A stretch of DNA of 64,000 nucleotides from Cryptomeria japonica (taxonomy: Eukaryota; Streptophyta; Pinopsida; Cupressales; Cupressaceae): the NCBI RefSeq assembly GCF_030272615.1, contig NC_081415.1, forward strand, positions 187,253,233-187,317,232, given 5' to 3'. This document shows, piece after piece, positions 22,346-35,250 of the stretch. The stretch's first letter is position 1; every line of letters starts with the position of its first letter. The notes below the pieces were generated by a model. It made no database searches, was not told the DNA's origin, and saw only the letters and a program-made list of their open reading frames with translations. A program made the position numbers and the translations under genes.

Positions 22346-23500
22346 CATTAATTCAACTTTGCATGGTCATATGTCGCTATGATTGGTTTAGATCTTGATC
22401 TTGTCATGCATCATCTAATGGCAGCACCAAGTGCATAACTAGTAAAATAAAATTTAAGAAAAATGCACCCATAAGTGGCACATTAGTCAAAGTTGCACTT
22501 GAGAAATTGATGGATGTTGGTTTCATTAGACCTATAGAATACATAGAATGGATTTCAAACCTTGTGCCTGTATCAAAACTAGATGGCTGCATCAAGATAT
22601 GTATAGATATCAGAGATATCAACAAAGCTTGTCCTAATGATGATTTTCTATAACCCAACATAGACTTTATTGTTGATCTTACAACTAGACATGCAATGTT
22701 ATCACTCAAGGATGGATTCTTTGATTGTAATTAAATTAAGATTGCACCTGAGCACCAACATAAGACTGCTTTCACATGTCCTTGGGGAACCTTTTGTTGG
22801 AATGGCATGCCTTTTGGCCTAAAGAGCGTTGGTGCTACCTATCAAAGAGCTATGACCATAATATTTCATGTCATGATGCACACTTTAATGGAAGATTATG
22901 TAGATGACCTCTTGGGAAAATCACTCACAAGAGAAAGCCATTTGGACGTTCTACACAAAATCTTCACTCGACTAGAAAAATACAAAGTTCATTTGAATCC
23001 CAAGAAATGTGTCTTTGAGATAACCTTTGAGAATATCCTAGGATATATTATGTCACGATGAGGTATTGAAGTTGATCTAGCAAAGGTCAAAGCTATCTTA
23101 CAGATTCCTCCACCAAAGAATATCGGACAACTCGGATAATTAGAAGGGAAGCTACAATCAATCAGAAGATTCATTTTTCAACTTGCAGACAAGTGTCCCT
23201 CATTTACACATTTGCTACACAAGAACATTACATTCAAATGGGATGAATAGTGCTAACAAGCTTTTTCGATGCTCAAAGACCATCTCATGAATCCTCTTGT
23301 TCTCATGCCACCAATTGAAAGAAAGCCTTTACTTCTTTACATATCAGCAACAACAACAACAACAACAATAGGGGCACTTTTAGCACAATAAGATTATGAA
23401 GGAAAAGAAAGAGCCATATATTACATCAATCGCACATTAGTAGGATACGAGCTAAATTACTCTAGAAAAGATCTTAAGCGTTGGAGTTTTGTTGGTTAAT
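22346..23500 (+). pseudogene. Ty3/gypsy (Tat/Athila-like) reverse transcriptase and partial RNase H relic
   Basis: RT motifs in order: FAWSYVAMIGLDLDLV (about 22346-22400), LVPVSKLDGCIKICIDIRD (about 22560-22617), INKACPNDDF, TAFTCPWGTFCWNGMPFGL (about 22765-22820), and the catalytic YVDD at 22897-22908. Connection-domain text follows (HLNPKKCVFEI, then GYIMSR and a TGA). The RNase H-like domain starts near 23330 (PLLLYISATTTTTTTIGAL) and reaches RAIYYINRTLVGYELNYS, then breaks off about 23500. The run of Thr in place of the usual first RNase H acid region comes from an (ACA)n expansion near 23347-23370. Integrase is missing. Stops lie at about 22434, 22651, 22732, 23059, 23140 and 23250. Confidence 0.92.
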
Positions 23501-24339
23501 TCCTTAATTTTTGTAAGTTTCTAGACTTTTATAATTTCATAGTTGTCCAACCTAATATGTCATCCCAATCGTCTCCATTTCCTTTTGTCTATCAAGCTAT
23601 CAAACCTCGTGCTTTCAATATACCTTTCCACCCGATCCCAACAATCTAGTCTTAAACTTTGTAAAATTTGCCTACATAGAATTTATCAACCTATCATACC
23701 TACAAAGGTTATTATGCCACTCATACCAACTCCAAAATTTAAATATGTTCCTTAAATAAATTTTCATTGACAAGGTGCCAAAGTTGTCCCTCCATTAGTA
23801 CCATTTTAATGGCATCCTCAAACCTCAATACCTAAAAAGTCCTCGTTGAACATGTCTTTTACTCCCATTTTTTTATTTTTTTTATTAACTTCATCATCCT
23901 TCTATGGATTTTGCTCATTCTAACATTTATCTATTAAAATTCCCCTTTCCAAAAAAAGAAGAAGAAAAAAAAAAAAAATCCCCTTCCCTAAGTGCTCTTG
24001 ACATATCATCCCTCAATCCCAACTCTCCTTCAATATTTTTTTAATAAATCGATTAGAATTAGAGTTGCAACCATCCTTTTATACGAATACTAATTTATTT
24101 CCATCCATAACATCCTAATTCCCTACCCTTCAAATGTTTCTTAAGTCCAATTTTCAAAGTTGATTACCTACTTCATCTCATCCCCAAGCTTAAGTGCATG
24201 CATTTTTTTTTTAGTTTTCAAACTTTACCCCCATTTGATACCAGTTCCTTAGTATTCTCAATATTTGATCGCCAATACCTTAAGAGGGATGAGTTATCCC
24301 CATCACATCAATCAATGTTATGAGGTATGGATTTTCTCG
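23501..24339. other. AT-rich spacer, no gene seen
   Basis: Begins where the RNase H relic breaks off. Pyrimidine-rich and A-rich runs (an A-rich stretch near 23948-23980). No element ends or coding signature found. Confidence 0.45.
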
Positions 24340-25560
24340 GACGCGTCTATTCTGGCTCCAAAACGGCAGTACGAATTGACTAGTCACGCATTTTACACCG
24401 TTGATTTTGCATTAAACGGTTGCGATTGACTAACACGTTGCTATCACACTGTACGAAAGGTCTGTTTTAGCCAATTTTCTCCACCCTTAATTTGTCCTTC
24501 CATTTTTTAGGTTGATGATGGAATGGTGTCTACCTAATGTGAAAACGAAAGTGGTGTATTCGTCAAATAGCGTTAATCACGCAAAGCAAAAGCTGTAGAA
24601 ATAACTCCAAATTCACGGTTGTGGTGTATTCGTCAAAATTCCACCGTTCAAGACTTAAATATGTGACTTAAATTCCAAGCGCCAGAGGACTTAAATATGT
24701 TAGACGACCGACATTAGGATTGAGTGTGACTTTAGAATTTAGAGGCCACATTTCTCTTTCCTGCGATTTTCCACCTTTGTATTTTTCTTGTATTTATTTC
24801 TCTGTTTGCTTTGCCGTGCAATTGTGTTCATGACGTCCGAGATCAGAGTTAAGGTCTAGAGAGAAAATATGTCGGCCACTTTGTCAAATAAAACTTAACC
24901 AGGTTTCTTCGGGTCCAAAAAAATACAGAGCAGATTCACATTTCATCACTTCCCAAATTTATTTTATAATATGTCCTCTTGCATATTATGACATAAATGG
25001 TAATCCATGGTAATTTTATTGTTTCTTAAAATAATATTTAATTTAATATAAAAAATTAATTTAGTTAATTTTTTAATTTGTACTCAAACTTAAATTATTT
25101 CTTTTAAATTGAATTATGAAAGTTGCTTCTTTTAAGATTTTCGTTTTGAAAGGCTTCTTTTTAAACTTTCTTTTTATTATCAATATATATGTGTTTCTAA
25201 GAAAAAATTAGTCATTAAAATAGGATAAATGTTTATCACTTTTAATGTAAAATTTTCAATCCACCAATTTTCAAAAATTTCAAGAAGAGAGTTTGAAATT
25301 TTTCCAAAAAGCAAAAATAAAAATAAAACTATGTTCCTTTTCCTTCTAGCCATTTTCCAATTTTCAATTTATTTCTAATTTAATTTCCTTTTTCTCAAAA
25401 AATATGTTTCATTAAAAATAAAATGCTCAATTTATTATTTTTGCTATTTAAAAATAAAACTTATTAAATCAATTCAAATACTTTCATAGTCTAATGAAAT
25501 AATTTCAATTTAAATATGAATTGCATTCGATTAAATAATAATTTTCTCAAACAATTAACT
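24340..25560 (+). repeat. Dispersed non-coding repeat R1, copy b
   Basis: Starts near TCTATTCTGGCTCCAAAAC at about 24347, the reverse complement of a motif also found at 60186, 61022 and (varied) 56637. It contains GATGGAATGGTGTCTACCTAAT (about 24507), matching 5296 and 51170; the CTTCCCAAATTTATTTTAT and ACATAAATGGTA blocks (about 24948-25000), matching 46995-47050; and the block CCACCAATTTTCAAAAATTT to AATCAATTCAAATACTTTC (25261-25495), matching 63383-63625. The middle block present in copies a, c and e is absent here. Confidence 0.75.
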
Positions 25561-26130
25561 CGATGATATTTCTCTTTTCTATAACTATCAATCAAAATAC
25601 ACTAACTAATTTCAATAATACATGTTTATGGAAAAATAAGAAAAAAAAACCATCAAATTAAAACATGCAAATAGAGGTAGTCCACTTTTCACATGGATTT
25701 TATAATTACCTTGATTCAAATCCAAATTTACATAGGATCACATAGTACATACCTCATACTCAATTCAAGTATAATTAAGGATAACATATAGACAAGGCCC
25801 AATGTAATAACTTTGATATAACTACCATTGGGGGAATAACTCAAACCTACCAATTTAGGTGAAGAAATATACTATACCTACATCCTCAAAATAAACACCA
25901 AACATACCTATTCTATATATAATGGGTGAAGCAATGGAAAGCAATGCTACACGCCCAATGGGTTACAATATTACAATGATCACATAAAGATGGAAATATA
26001 ATCATTTGATATCTCAAAATACATGAAATATGATGCTAAATATAAATATCTCTTGGAAAGAAGTAGGTAGGCATTACAGGCAATGAAAAATTTAGGTGTT
26101 GGTGCTTTAGGTGCTACCAATTACAATACA
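25561..26130 (-). mobile_element. Possible LTR fragment (minus strand), weakly supported
   Basis: On the minus strand a polypurine-like CCTAAGGGGG (26131-26140) is followed by TGTATTGTAATTGG, resembling the start of a 3' LTR. About 210 bp downstream lies TTATATATAG, a possible LTR TATA box. No matching partner LTR or terminal CA could be fixed, so the left limit is arbitrary. Confidence 0.3.
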
Positions 26131-26752
26131 CCCCCTTAGGCAAATTGCAAAAAAAAATATTCCCTAGCACCACAACCAATGCCTAAAAGACTCATTTCCC
26201 CATTAAATTCCTTACAAACAAGCTATCCACTAATCACTAATAGGGTCAATCAGAGTTTACTTTAGTGGCAAATATTCGCCAATGGCGAATTTTTCACATC
26301 AGCAACCTGGGAAATAGCAAATATTTTGTACTGACTGCGGGTGGCCACATCGCCAGATTATTATCAATTTCTGTCAAATTCATGACCCGATCACCATATG
26401 TTTCATGTAATTAAATGTTTCTATGCAAGGATTTCACCAATACAATATACGGTGGACACAGGGTAAATTTAATTTTTTTGCCTACACTCTCTGAGGTTTC
26501 CTTAATAGATGACCATAATTCACCTATAGGCATGTGAAGATTTGTTAGCCAGGAGGACCCAATTCGCCCAACACTTTGTTGACGCGTGTCTCCATTCACC
26601 CCAACTTTCGCCAACTATATTGCATTTGCCAATTATTTGGACGACCCATAATCACCTCAAAAATTACATAAGTCGTGTTGTAGTTACGCGGGATTTGCCA
26701 AATATTTGTATACCATATAAAATTCCCGCAGAATTCACCATATAAGGATTGG

Positions 26753-26760
26753 TATAAATA
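26753..26760 (+). promoter_or_regulatory. TATA-box-like promoter element
   Basis: TATAAATA, well formed for a plant TATA box. It lies about 140 bp upstream of the candidate splice donor at 26891. The transcript would start around 26785-26790. The identity of the transcription unit is unknown; it may be a Ty3-type LTR promoter. Confidence 0.4.
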
Positions 26761-26890
26761 CATGCAAATATCAGATCTATCTCAACACAATCTGGTGGGT
26801 TCTAGGCTCTGAATTCTGATCAATAGCGAAGTTTTAGACTAAGGAAAATCATTGTTGTTGACTGCATTGGCGACTGCTAGTAACCTAAAG

Positions 26891-26975
26891 GTGAGTGATC
26901 ATAGTTTTGAAGTGTTATAATATTATTCTTAATTTATCTATATTTGTTTGCACTATTAAGTTCATTTTTATTCAG
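26891..26975 (+). other. Candidate 85-bp leader intron
   Basis: Donor AAAG|GTGAGT at 26890/26891 and acceptor TTTTTATTCAG|TGG ending 26975, with a T-rich stretch before the acceptor and a possible branch region near CTATTAAG. Both flanks contain TGGCGAC (26867-26873 and 26976-26982), a sequence reminiscent of the leader and primer-site region of Tat/Ogre-type elements. No reading frame was found downstream before 27240. Confidence 0.35.
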
Positions 26976-27510
26976 TGGCGACCCATCAGTGCCAAGTGGT
27001 TAGCCGGGTCATTCAGACCTCAGACATCTAGATTCCATTAACTCCTGGGAAAGCTCTTGTTCTCCTTTCCAGAAGACTGGTGTCTAAACACCACATAATT
27101 CCATCAAGTAAGATTTCTCCAGTTTTCCTTTATGGCTATTTCTAGAATGTATTATGACTAATTTATTACTTAGATTTTTATTAAACATGGAAATAATGTA
27201 TAGAGAATAATAGAGCTTGTATTATGTTATAGAGGGCAAAGATAACAACCTTGACCAATTAGATATTAGCTCAACTATGGTTATGCGTTGTGTGTTCAAC
27301 CTTAGTATTCTTTAAGAGGAGCAAATTCATTCTATCAAATTAACCATTAAGAAAACAATATGAAAAAGTGATGGCACAAGTAAAATCATCTAAAAAGAAT
27401 GGACTTTACTTAAAAGATTGTTACTTCTAATTTTTCATGTTTCTTTGTTTCTTGTACTAGATGAAGGTCCACCTGTGCCAGCTACTCCAACTTTGCCAAG
27501 ACCTTATGCC

Positions 27511-28695
27511 TTAGTTACTGGTGGAATTTCCTGCTGATGGAGGAATACTTTGTTCTACTGGTGGAGTTATCAGTATAGATCCATCTCCACTTGGTTCTTC
27601 AGATTTTCTAACCCATCTCTTGGTGTGATCTTGTTGTATTTCATCTACCTTCTGCTTTCCTTTCTCATTATTAACCGATTGAGTCTTGCTTCTGCAATAC
27701 TTAGCAATATGACCTATTTTATTGCATGCATAACATGTAACATTGTTCTTCTGAATTGCTTTGACATATCTGGAATCATTTCTTGACCTACAATGATTAG
27801 CAAAATGTCCAAACTTTCCACATGCATGACATTTAACATTTATTCTACAAACTTCCGATCTATGACCATATTTCTTGCAATTTGTGCATTGACCGGGAAC
27901 AAAATTGTAGTTTTGATTTGCCTTATTTCTACATTGTTTAGCCATATGCCCAATTTTATTGCAAACAAAACATCTACCATTGAATTTATAAGCATTAGAT
28001 TGCCTTACCGGTTTCCTCTATTTTGATGAGTTCTGCATGTCGGTTGTCTGATCATAATTTGCAGTACTGGAGCTTTCACCTTGTACAAATCCAAGTCCTC
28101 TAGAATCATCAATTTGTCTTTGTCTTTTCAATAAGTCATCCAGTTGTGCAGCACTGATCCTAAACTTCTCTTTAGACTCACTTGCAGTAGTCAGATCATC
28201 TCTCAGAGTGGTTACTTGTCTTTCAACTTCTTGTTCATTATTCAGAGAGTGTGCCAAATCAGTTCTTAACAAATTATTCTCATGAGTCAATCTGTTGCAT
28301 TCATTAAATTTGTTCTTCAGAGATATAACCAGATTATCTTCCTTCTTTTTATCCTCAATATCTTTTGATAACCTCATAGTCAGATCTTGCATTTCATTCT
28401 TCATGAGCATGTTTACTTGACTTAGTTTTTGACATTGTTCCTTAGGAGCATTCTTCTCCCCATCATCTGGTTGTTGCAAAAGTTCTTTTCTCTTGGCTTG
28501 AGCAGATGATAACCTTTCTTGCAGGATAAGAATGAATTCATTTGCAAAATTCAATTCTTCTTGCAATTTCAAGTTCTTCATCCTTTCAGCATCATAATCC
28601 TCAAGAGCCATCTCAAGTTGCTTCTCCATATCCATGTTCAAAGATTCTAGTTTCAAGATCTTCCTAAAGCTGTTAAACTTCTTCCAAGGTACCAA
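27511..28695 (-). pseudogene. Sirevirus-like gag: coiled coil followed by four CCHC zinc knuckles
   Basis: Minus-strand capsid-like protein starting just inside the primer site at 28696-28707. The first part (28691-28018) is strongly heptad-like, rich in Leu, Glu, Lys and Asn (for example MDMEKQLEMALEDYDAERM and NECNRLTHENNLLRTDLAH), so probably coiled coil. A TAG at 28020-28018 interrupts the frame, which continues unshifted into CFVCNKIGHMAKQC and then the open frame 27945-27511. That frame has three more CX2CX4HX4C knuckles: CTNCKKYGHRSEVC, CHACGKFGHFANHC and CYACNKIGHIAKYC. The end is Ser/Pro-rich and stops at 27511. Nucleic-acid binding by the knuckles is the family role. No UBN2 core is seen, and no protease, RT or integrase follows, so the element looks non-autonomous or deleted. 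Confidence 0.8.
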
Positions 28696-28707
28696 GCTCT
28701 GATACCA
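28696..28707 (-). other. Primer-binding site, minus-strand Sirevirus-like element
   Basis: On the minus strand reads TGGTATCAGAGC, a perfect complement to the plant initiator-Met tRNA 3' end. It is two bases inside the LTR end. Confidence 0.92.
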
Positions 28708-28709
28708 AT

Positions 28710-29602
28710 TGTTGGGATCTAAGAACACTGAGAGGGGGGTAAATCAATGTTCTGTCGGAATGAATAGTTTTTAACTTTCTAGACCATGCATATATATATC
28801 GGTAAACAAATAAACATATAACAAGAAGCAAATAAACAATCCACATAAATGAACACCATAACACACAAAATTTATATGTGGAAAACCTCAATGAGGAAAA
28901 ACCATGGTGGGATTTGTGACCCACAATATCAGTTCACTGGCCATATGAAGAGATATTACATATAATAGGGGCCTGCACTTGTAGAAAGGCACACTACCTA
29001 GAGCATACTGCTCATCACTAAAGAGCCTCACTAACTGCCAAAGTAAATTACTGAAAATGAACTCAAGAATGCATCTGCTATGCCAAATAGAGTTCCGGTT
29101 CTGGCTCTGCTCTGTACCGGTTCATAAACTCTGAACTACTACTAGTATCTCTTCTCCTCCAAGAATGCTTTCCAAGCTAACTACAGATCATTGCATGATA
29201 TAGCATCCGCATACAAAATGATCTCCATACATATATTTCGCATCATACAGTTCTGTTATATTCTCCTATATCCCCACATATCATATATCTTCTTTTTTTT
29301 TCACAAATAACCTAGCAGACTGACCTATATACCTATTACAAATGATATGCCTTATGTCGGCTTACAATACATTTACAAAAATGTCAGCTTAACAATAATA
29401 ATTACAAAATGATTTAAGTAAATCCTCCTTGATGTCAGCTTCCAAAGAAGTGTTGATGCCGGTGTCGGTGCCAGTGTAGCCCTGAATGCTCCAAAGCCAG
29501 TATCTACCGGTATATGCTTCCTAGTGTCGGTTTATTACTTCCATCATATCTTGCTGCCATCAATGACACCAAAATGAATCCAATGAGTGTCAATTGCCAA
29601 CA
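28710..29602 (-). mobile_element. 5' LTR of minus-strand Sirevirus-like element (LTR family B)
   Basis: On the minus strand it starts TGTTGGCAATTGACACTC and ends GATCCCAACA, 893 bp. It contains GGTTTTTCCTCATTGAGG near the end, followed by a C-run and CTCTCAG. The same start and the same late blocks occur at 45163-46085, defining family B. The matching 3' LTR of this copy was not found left of 27511. The minus-strand frame 28924-28673 crosses the LTR end and is not a gene. Confidence 0.88.
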
Positions 29603-30383
29603 GGTTCTTCTCAGTGATAACATGATCAATTTTAATAAGAATGATGATAAGTTTACTCTTCATCCATGCGACAAGTAGTCAAGTGTGAGTTGTAATTCAA
29701 ATACAAACATTCATAAATAATCCTAGATATAAGTGTACAAAAATTAAATTGAAGATTCCATCATTTAAAGAATAATAATATTTATTAAGAAGGTATATTA
29801 CATGTATGATCTATAATTAATAGATATATAAATGTAATGTGTATGTGTAGACATGCTTAAATATACTAATGTATGAATATGATATATTAAATATACATAA
29901 AAAAATAAAAAAGGTAAGATAATTAAGGTCCTTGATTAAGATCTAAGGAATGATGCCCTAAAATATTATAAAAACATATATTGACTATGACCATACTATT
30001 TAAAACAATTTACAACTAGATAACATTCAACATGCTAGAGGTTTATAAAGGCTAGTTACCCATAATAATGAGTAAAATAATCATCCAATATGTAAGATTA
30101 AAAAAGGTTCAAGGTTGTCCACATTTACTAGATAGTAAATATTTAGAAGCAATGTCCAAGTGATGCTATGACATCGCTTAAATTTCAATATTAATTATAA
30201 CAAGCTCTCACTTTCTAGAAAATTTTACAATATAAACTTCATTTTCCAATGTAACATTTAGATTCTGTAAGGTTCAAATTCATTACACTATTAATACATA
30301 CATTAAGATAGCAAAACTTCCAGAGGCTTTGAAATGATTCAGTGTGCGTAAAGATTGCTAAATTATTGATATGCTTATTACTT
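29603..30383. other. AT-rich spacer, no gene seen
   Basis: AT-rich DNA between two LTR elements. No protein-like reading, terminal repeat or RNA gene was found. Confidence 0.5.
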
Positions 30384-30388
30384 TCTTC

Positions 30389-32468
30389 TGAAGAAGTTGA
30401 GAAAATACAACTTCAGAGATCCCAAGAACACCTGCATGCAAATACCTGTCACAAGAGAAGAATGGAGGCACATAAAGCAAAAAAGCATAAATGCTCTAAA
30501 GAAGAAAATGATCATTCAGAAAGGGAATCAATTTTTAACGAAAAAGTACAATACAATCCTTATAAAAGGATAATAGCAACCCTAAAGGTGTGCAACCCTA
30601 AATAAACCCTAAAGGGATAAAGAGTATTTAATAATTAGAATAATTATTAAATACCTATAATATTATTAAATGCCTAAGTTTATCTTAAGCATAGAGTATA
30701 ATAGACTAATAATTAAATAAATAATTATTAGCTAATACAAGATAACTCTAACACCCCCCCTTAAGATGAACTTAGGGAGTAGCTAAAAAACTAAATGCAT
30801 GAAGCAAAAAATGCAACTACATGATGAAGGCAAATTTGGGTCCCGACAACAAGGCCTGATGAGCTACCAAATCACAACCAAATCTCTATGAACCGGAGAA
30901 ATAGAGAAAATCACGTGGGAAAAAAACTCTACTCCAAAAAGAGATGGAAAATCAAGAAAAACACCACTGAAACAAGAAATAGCTGCAAACACTGTCGAAG
31001 AGTAACTGCTGATCTAAAGAAACTCCACTGAAATAGAACACAACCAAGTAGAGAAGACTGTAATCTGCATGAGTGCCCTCAAATGACACTACTTGAATCA
31101 GATGGCAAACAAAGACAAACAACTGAACTCGAAGATACAGATGGCATGAGAAACCAAAGCCTAAAGAGCTGATTAATCGAACCAAGGAAGCATTAGAACC
31201 AACAAGACAAACCTCCCCATAATGCTGAAAAGGGAGAGGGACAAGTACACTGAAAAGAACAGCCAACAAGAACTGCATGATGAAGAACCAGGAACATCAA
31301 AGGCACAGAGAAAGTACACATTGTCGTGGAAGGAACACTCACTTGACACACAACATGAGGCGAATGTCATGGAAGGAACACTCACTTGACAAAGGAAGAT
31401 AGCAAACAAAAGACAAACATCAACCCCCCCATGGCACTTTATAAGTAGTGCATGTACAATAAGGCACAAGATGTGCATGATCCCAAGTAAACAATGCATG
31501 GTGGCACTTTTTATCAATGCATTTGCATAAAAGAAGCTACAATGATAAAAAGACTAGAAATAGAAAGGAGAACCAAAATAGAGACATCCTACTCAGAGAA
31601 GAGATCCCAAGACCTGAAACAACCAAGATATCCACAAAGTGCTGAAAAAACTAAAAAATTGAAGAAAATATTCTTGGAGCAGAATCTGGAAATAAAACCC
31701 ATATGGATAGAAAGTACACAACACATGCTTTCCAAAAATATAAAGTTTTCAAAAAACAGAATTCGGATGCTCAAGTTATGTCTCCCGAAGTGTAAAAAGG
31801 AACTTCTGGCTTTGACAGCAAAAAAAACCATCAAAAAAGAAAAATTAGAAGATCAAACCTCTAGATCTGAAGAGAGATCGAAAAGAGCTTTCCGACGATA
31901 TAAAGTTTTTGAAAAAACGCCTCCGTATGACCAAGTTATGGCCAAAAGAAAAAAAACCCCTTTTAAGACATAAAAAGGGTAAAAAAATTATTATTATTTT
32001 TTTTTTGACGAAAAATCTTTTGACGCATTTGCAAGTATAGTCATACGGTTTTTTGTGTCTTGTAAAGCGTGCCAATGAAAAAATCATGGCCTAGATGCCC
32101 TTGTCACCGAAATAGGTCAAATTATATATCAAAATGACTAGAAATGCCCTTTGGGAGCCAATGGTGAGATCTCTTTTGGCCCAAACTGCTCTACAAAAAT
32201 TGAATGTTTTTTTTTTGATGAATTTGAGAAAATACAACTTTAGAGATCCCAAGAACACTTGCATGCAAATACCTGTCACAAGAGAAGAATGGAGGCACAT
32301 AAAGAAAAACCCTAAAGAAACCCTAAAGGGATTATGTGTATTTAATAATTAGAATAATTATTAAATACCTACAATATTTATTAAATGTCTAAGTTTAGCT
32401 TAAGCATAGAGTTTAATAGACTAATAATTAAATAAATAATTATTAGCTAATACAAGATAACTCTAACA
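30389..32468 (-). mobile_element. Complete short non-autonomous LTR retrotransposon with TSD
   Basis: Two direct repeats flank the element: left LTR 30389-30753 (365 bp) and right LTR 32216-32468 (253 bp). Both start TGAnGAAnTTGAGAAAATAC and end CTCTAACA. They share long identical blocks such as CACAAGAGAAGAATGGAGGC. The right LTR has lost about 110 bp in the middle. The 5-bp TCTTC occurs directly before (30384-30388) and after (32469-32473) the element, a target-site duplication. On the minus strand CTTAAGGGGGGG directly precedes TGTTAGAG of the left LTR, so the element is transcribed leftwards. The 1.46-kb interior encodes no recognisable gag or pol. The expected primer site is decayed. It is too long for a typical TRIM and shorter than most LARDs. 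Confidence 0.88.
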
Positions 32469-32473
32469 TCTTC

Positions 32474-33715
32474 AGTATATCATAGGTGCAAAAAATATTA
32501 ACTTAATCTAAAACTTAACTCTTATATGGGAGTTTTGCAATAAATAATATTGTATGCAACACTTTTAGTAGGTAAAAAGTTTTATTTAAAGAGAAATATT
32601 ATTTAAATTCCACTTACCTTATTCAACATGCTCCTCCCAATCATCATCTCTGAGGTGTTGGAGAATAAGCTACCTTTTTTAAAAATAATTTACTATCTTC
32701 CTTAAAATACGATGGATGGGGTAATGAGTACCCTTAATGTAACCTCCCTTCTCCATTCTTATTGTAACTTACATTGGCTATATTTTGTCTTCCCTCCCAA
32801 TTATAATATCATCTTGTCTTCGTTCAAAGTTTTTCCCAATTATCAGTTGTAACAATAAACTCTAAGATTCTCATTTTTTTAATATGTTTGAATTCAAACA
32901 AATAATAAATTGAGAAATATACTTACAATGAATGCTCATAATCAAGTTATTTTAGTGTTAACATGTAGTCCACATTACCAATATTATCTTAATTTGAAAC
33001 TCATAAATAATTTAATTAATTAAGGGAATTAATTATCATCACATTGTTACATATATGCTATTGTGAATATTTTCTCTCAGATATTTTAGAAAAATTTATA
33101 GTGGTTACTTTGAAAAATGTTATCTTGAATACCTATAATTTAATTCAATGAAACATTCTAGTAAAATAAGGAGATACTTTAATATGGGGAGGATCTTGCA
33201 TGAATTCCATTGAACTCCATAGTTTCAACCAATCAATACAAAAATCTAGAACTAGATATATAATGTTTGATATATTAGAATTTATAGAACTAGAAGAAAC
33301 TTCTATATATTTTTTTCCTAAGGCCCAAATATATGGTCAAAGGAACTATCATTATAATAGAACCACATATTTATATTTGATCAACATACTTTAGATCTTT
33401 TACATGAATGAAATTTGTTACAAATTCAATAAACTTAATATATGGAAACAACATCTTTGTTCATTCATTAATTTTCATAGTAGAAAAGCACAATATGATT
33501 TTATTTTCAAGGATTCATTAAATCAAAACTAATACATGAACTAGGAAGAATTCACTTTAATTAACATGCAACTCTTGAGATTAGTAGGCCCCTTATATTA
33601 TTTTCTAGATTTTATTAATGCCTTCATAATTATCCATTCCTTAAGTATTCAACTTCAATTTGAATTCCTACAAATGGAATGAGATATTTTAATATCCATT
33701 GAAATAGATATATTT
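32474..33715. other. AT-rich spacer, no gene seen
   Basis: No coding signature, element ends or structural RNA found. The frame 33200-33394 has no family features. Confidence 0.5.
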
Positions 33716-33812
33716 TAATTCCTAAACCCTCTACCCTAAATTGTATATCCTACACCCTAGTCCCTAAAACCTATACCCTAAATAGTTAATACACCCTAAA
33801 CCCTATAGCATA
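33716..33812 (+). repeat. Degenerate telomere-like CCCTAAA tract
   Basis: Several CCCTAAA, CCCTAAAC or one-mismatch units (such as ACCCTCTACCCTAAATTGTA and ACACCCTAAACCCTATA) occur within about 95 bp. A second looser cluster lies at 34310-34460, inside the GA-rich region. The units are spaced irregularly, so these are decayed interstitial repeats, not a telomere end. Confidence 0.6.
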
Positions 33813-33829
33813 TAAAGTGGAGGGAGAGG

Positions 33830-35249
<1,420 letters not shown>

Positions 35250-35250
<1 letters not shown>

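Noticed and set aside
22404-22709. 101-residue minus-strand frame
   Set aside because: Antisense shadow of the Ty3 RT core.
24340-25560. R1 as an LTR pair with another copy
   Set aside because: The copies are far apart, lack TG...CA ends and primer sites, and show different internal gaps, so they are better treated as a dispersed repeat.
31494-31973. 159-residue basic frame inside the short LTR element
   Set aside because: Lys-rich translation of A-rich DNA, no gag or pol motif, and antisense to the inferred transcription direction of the element.
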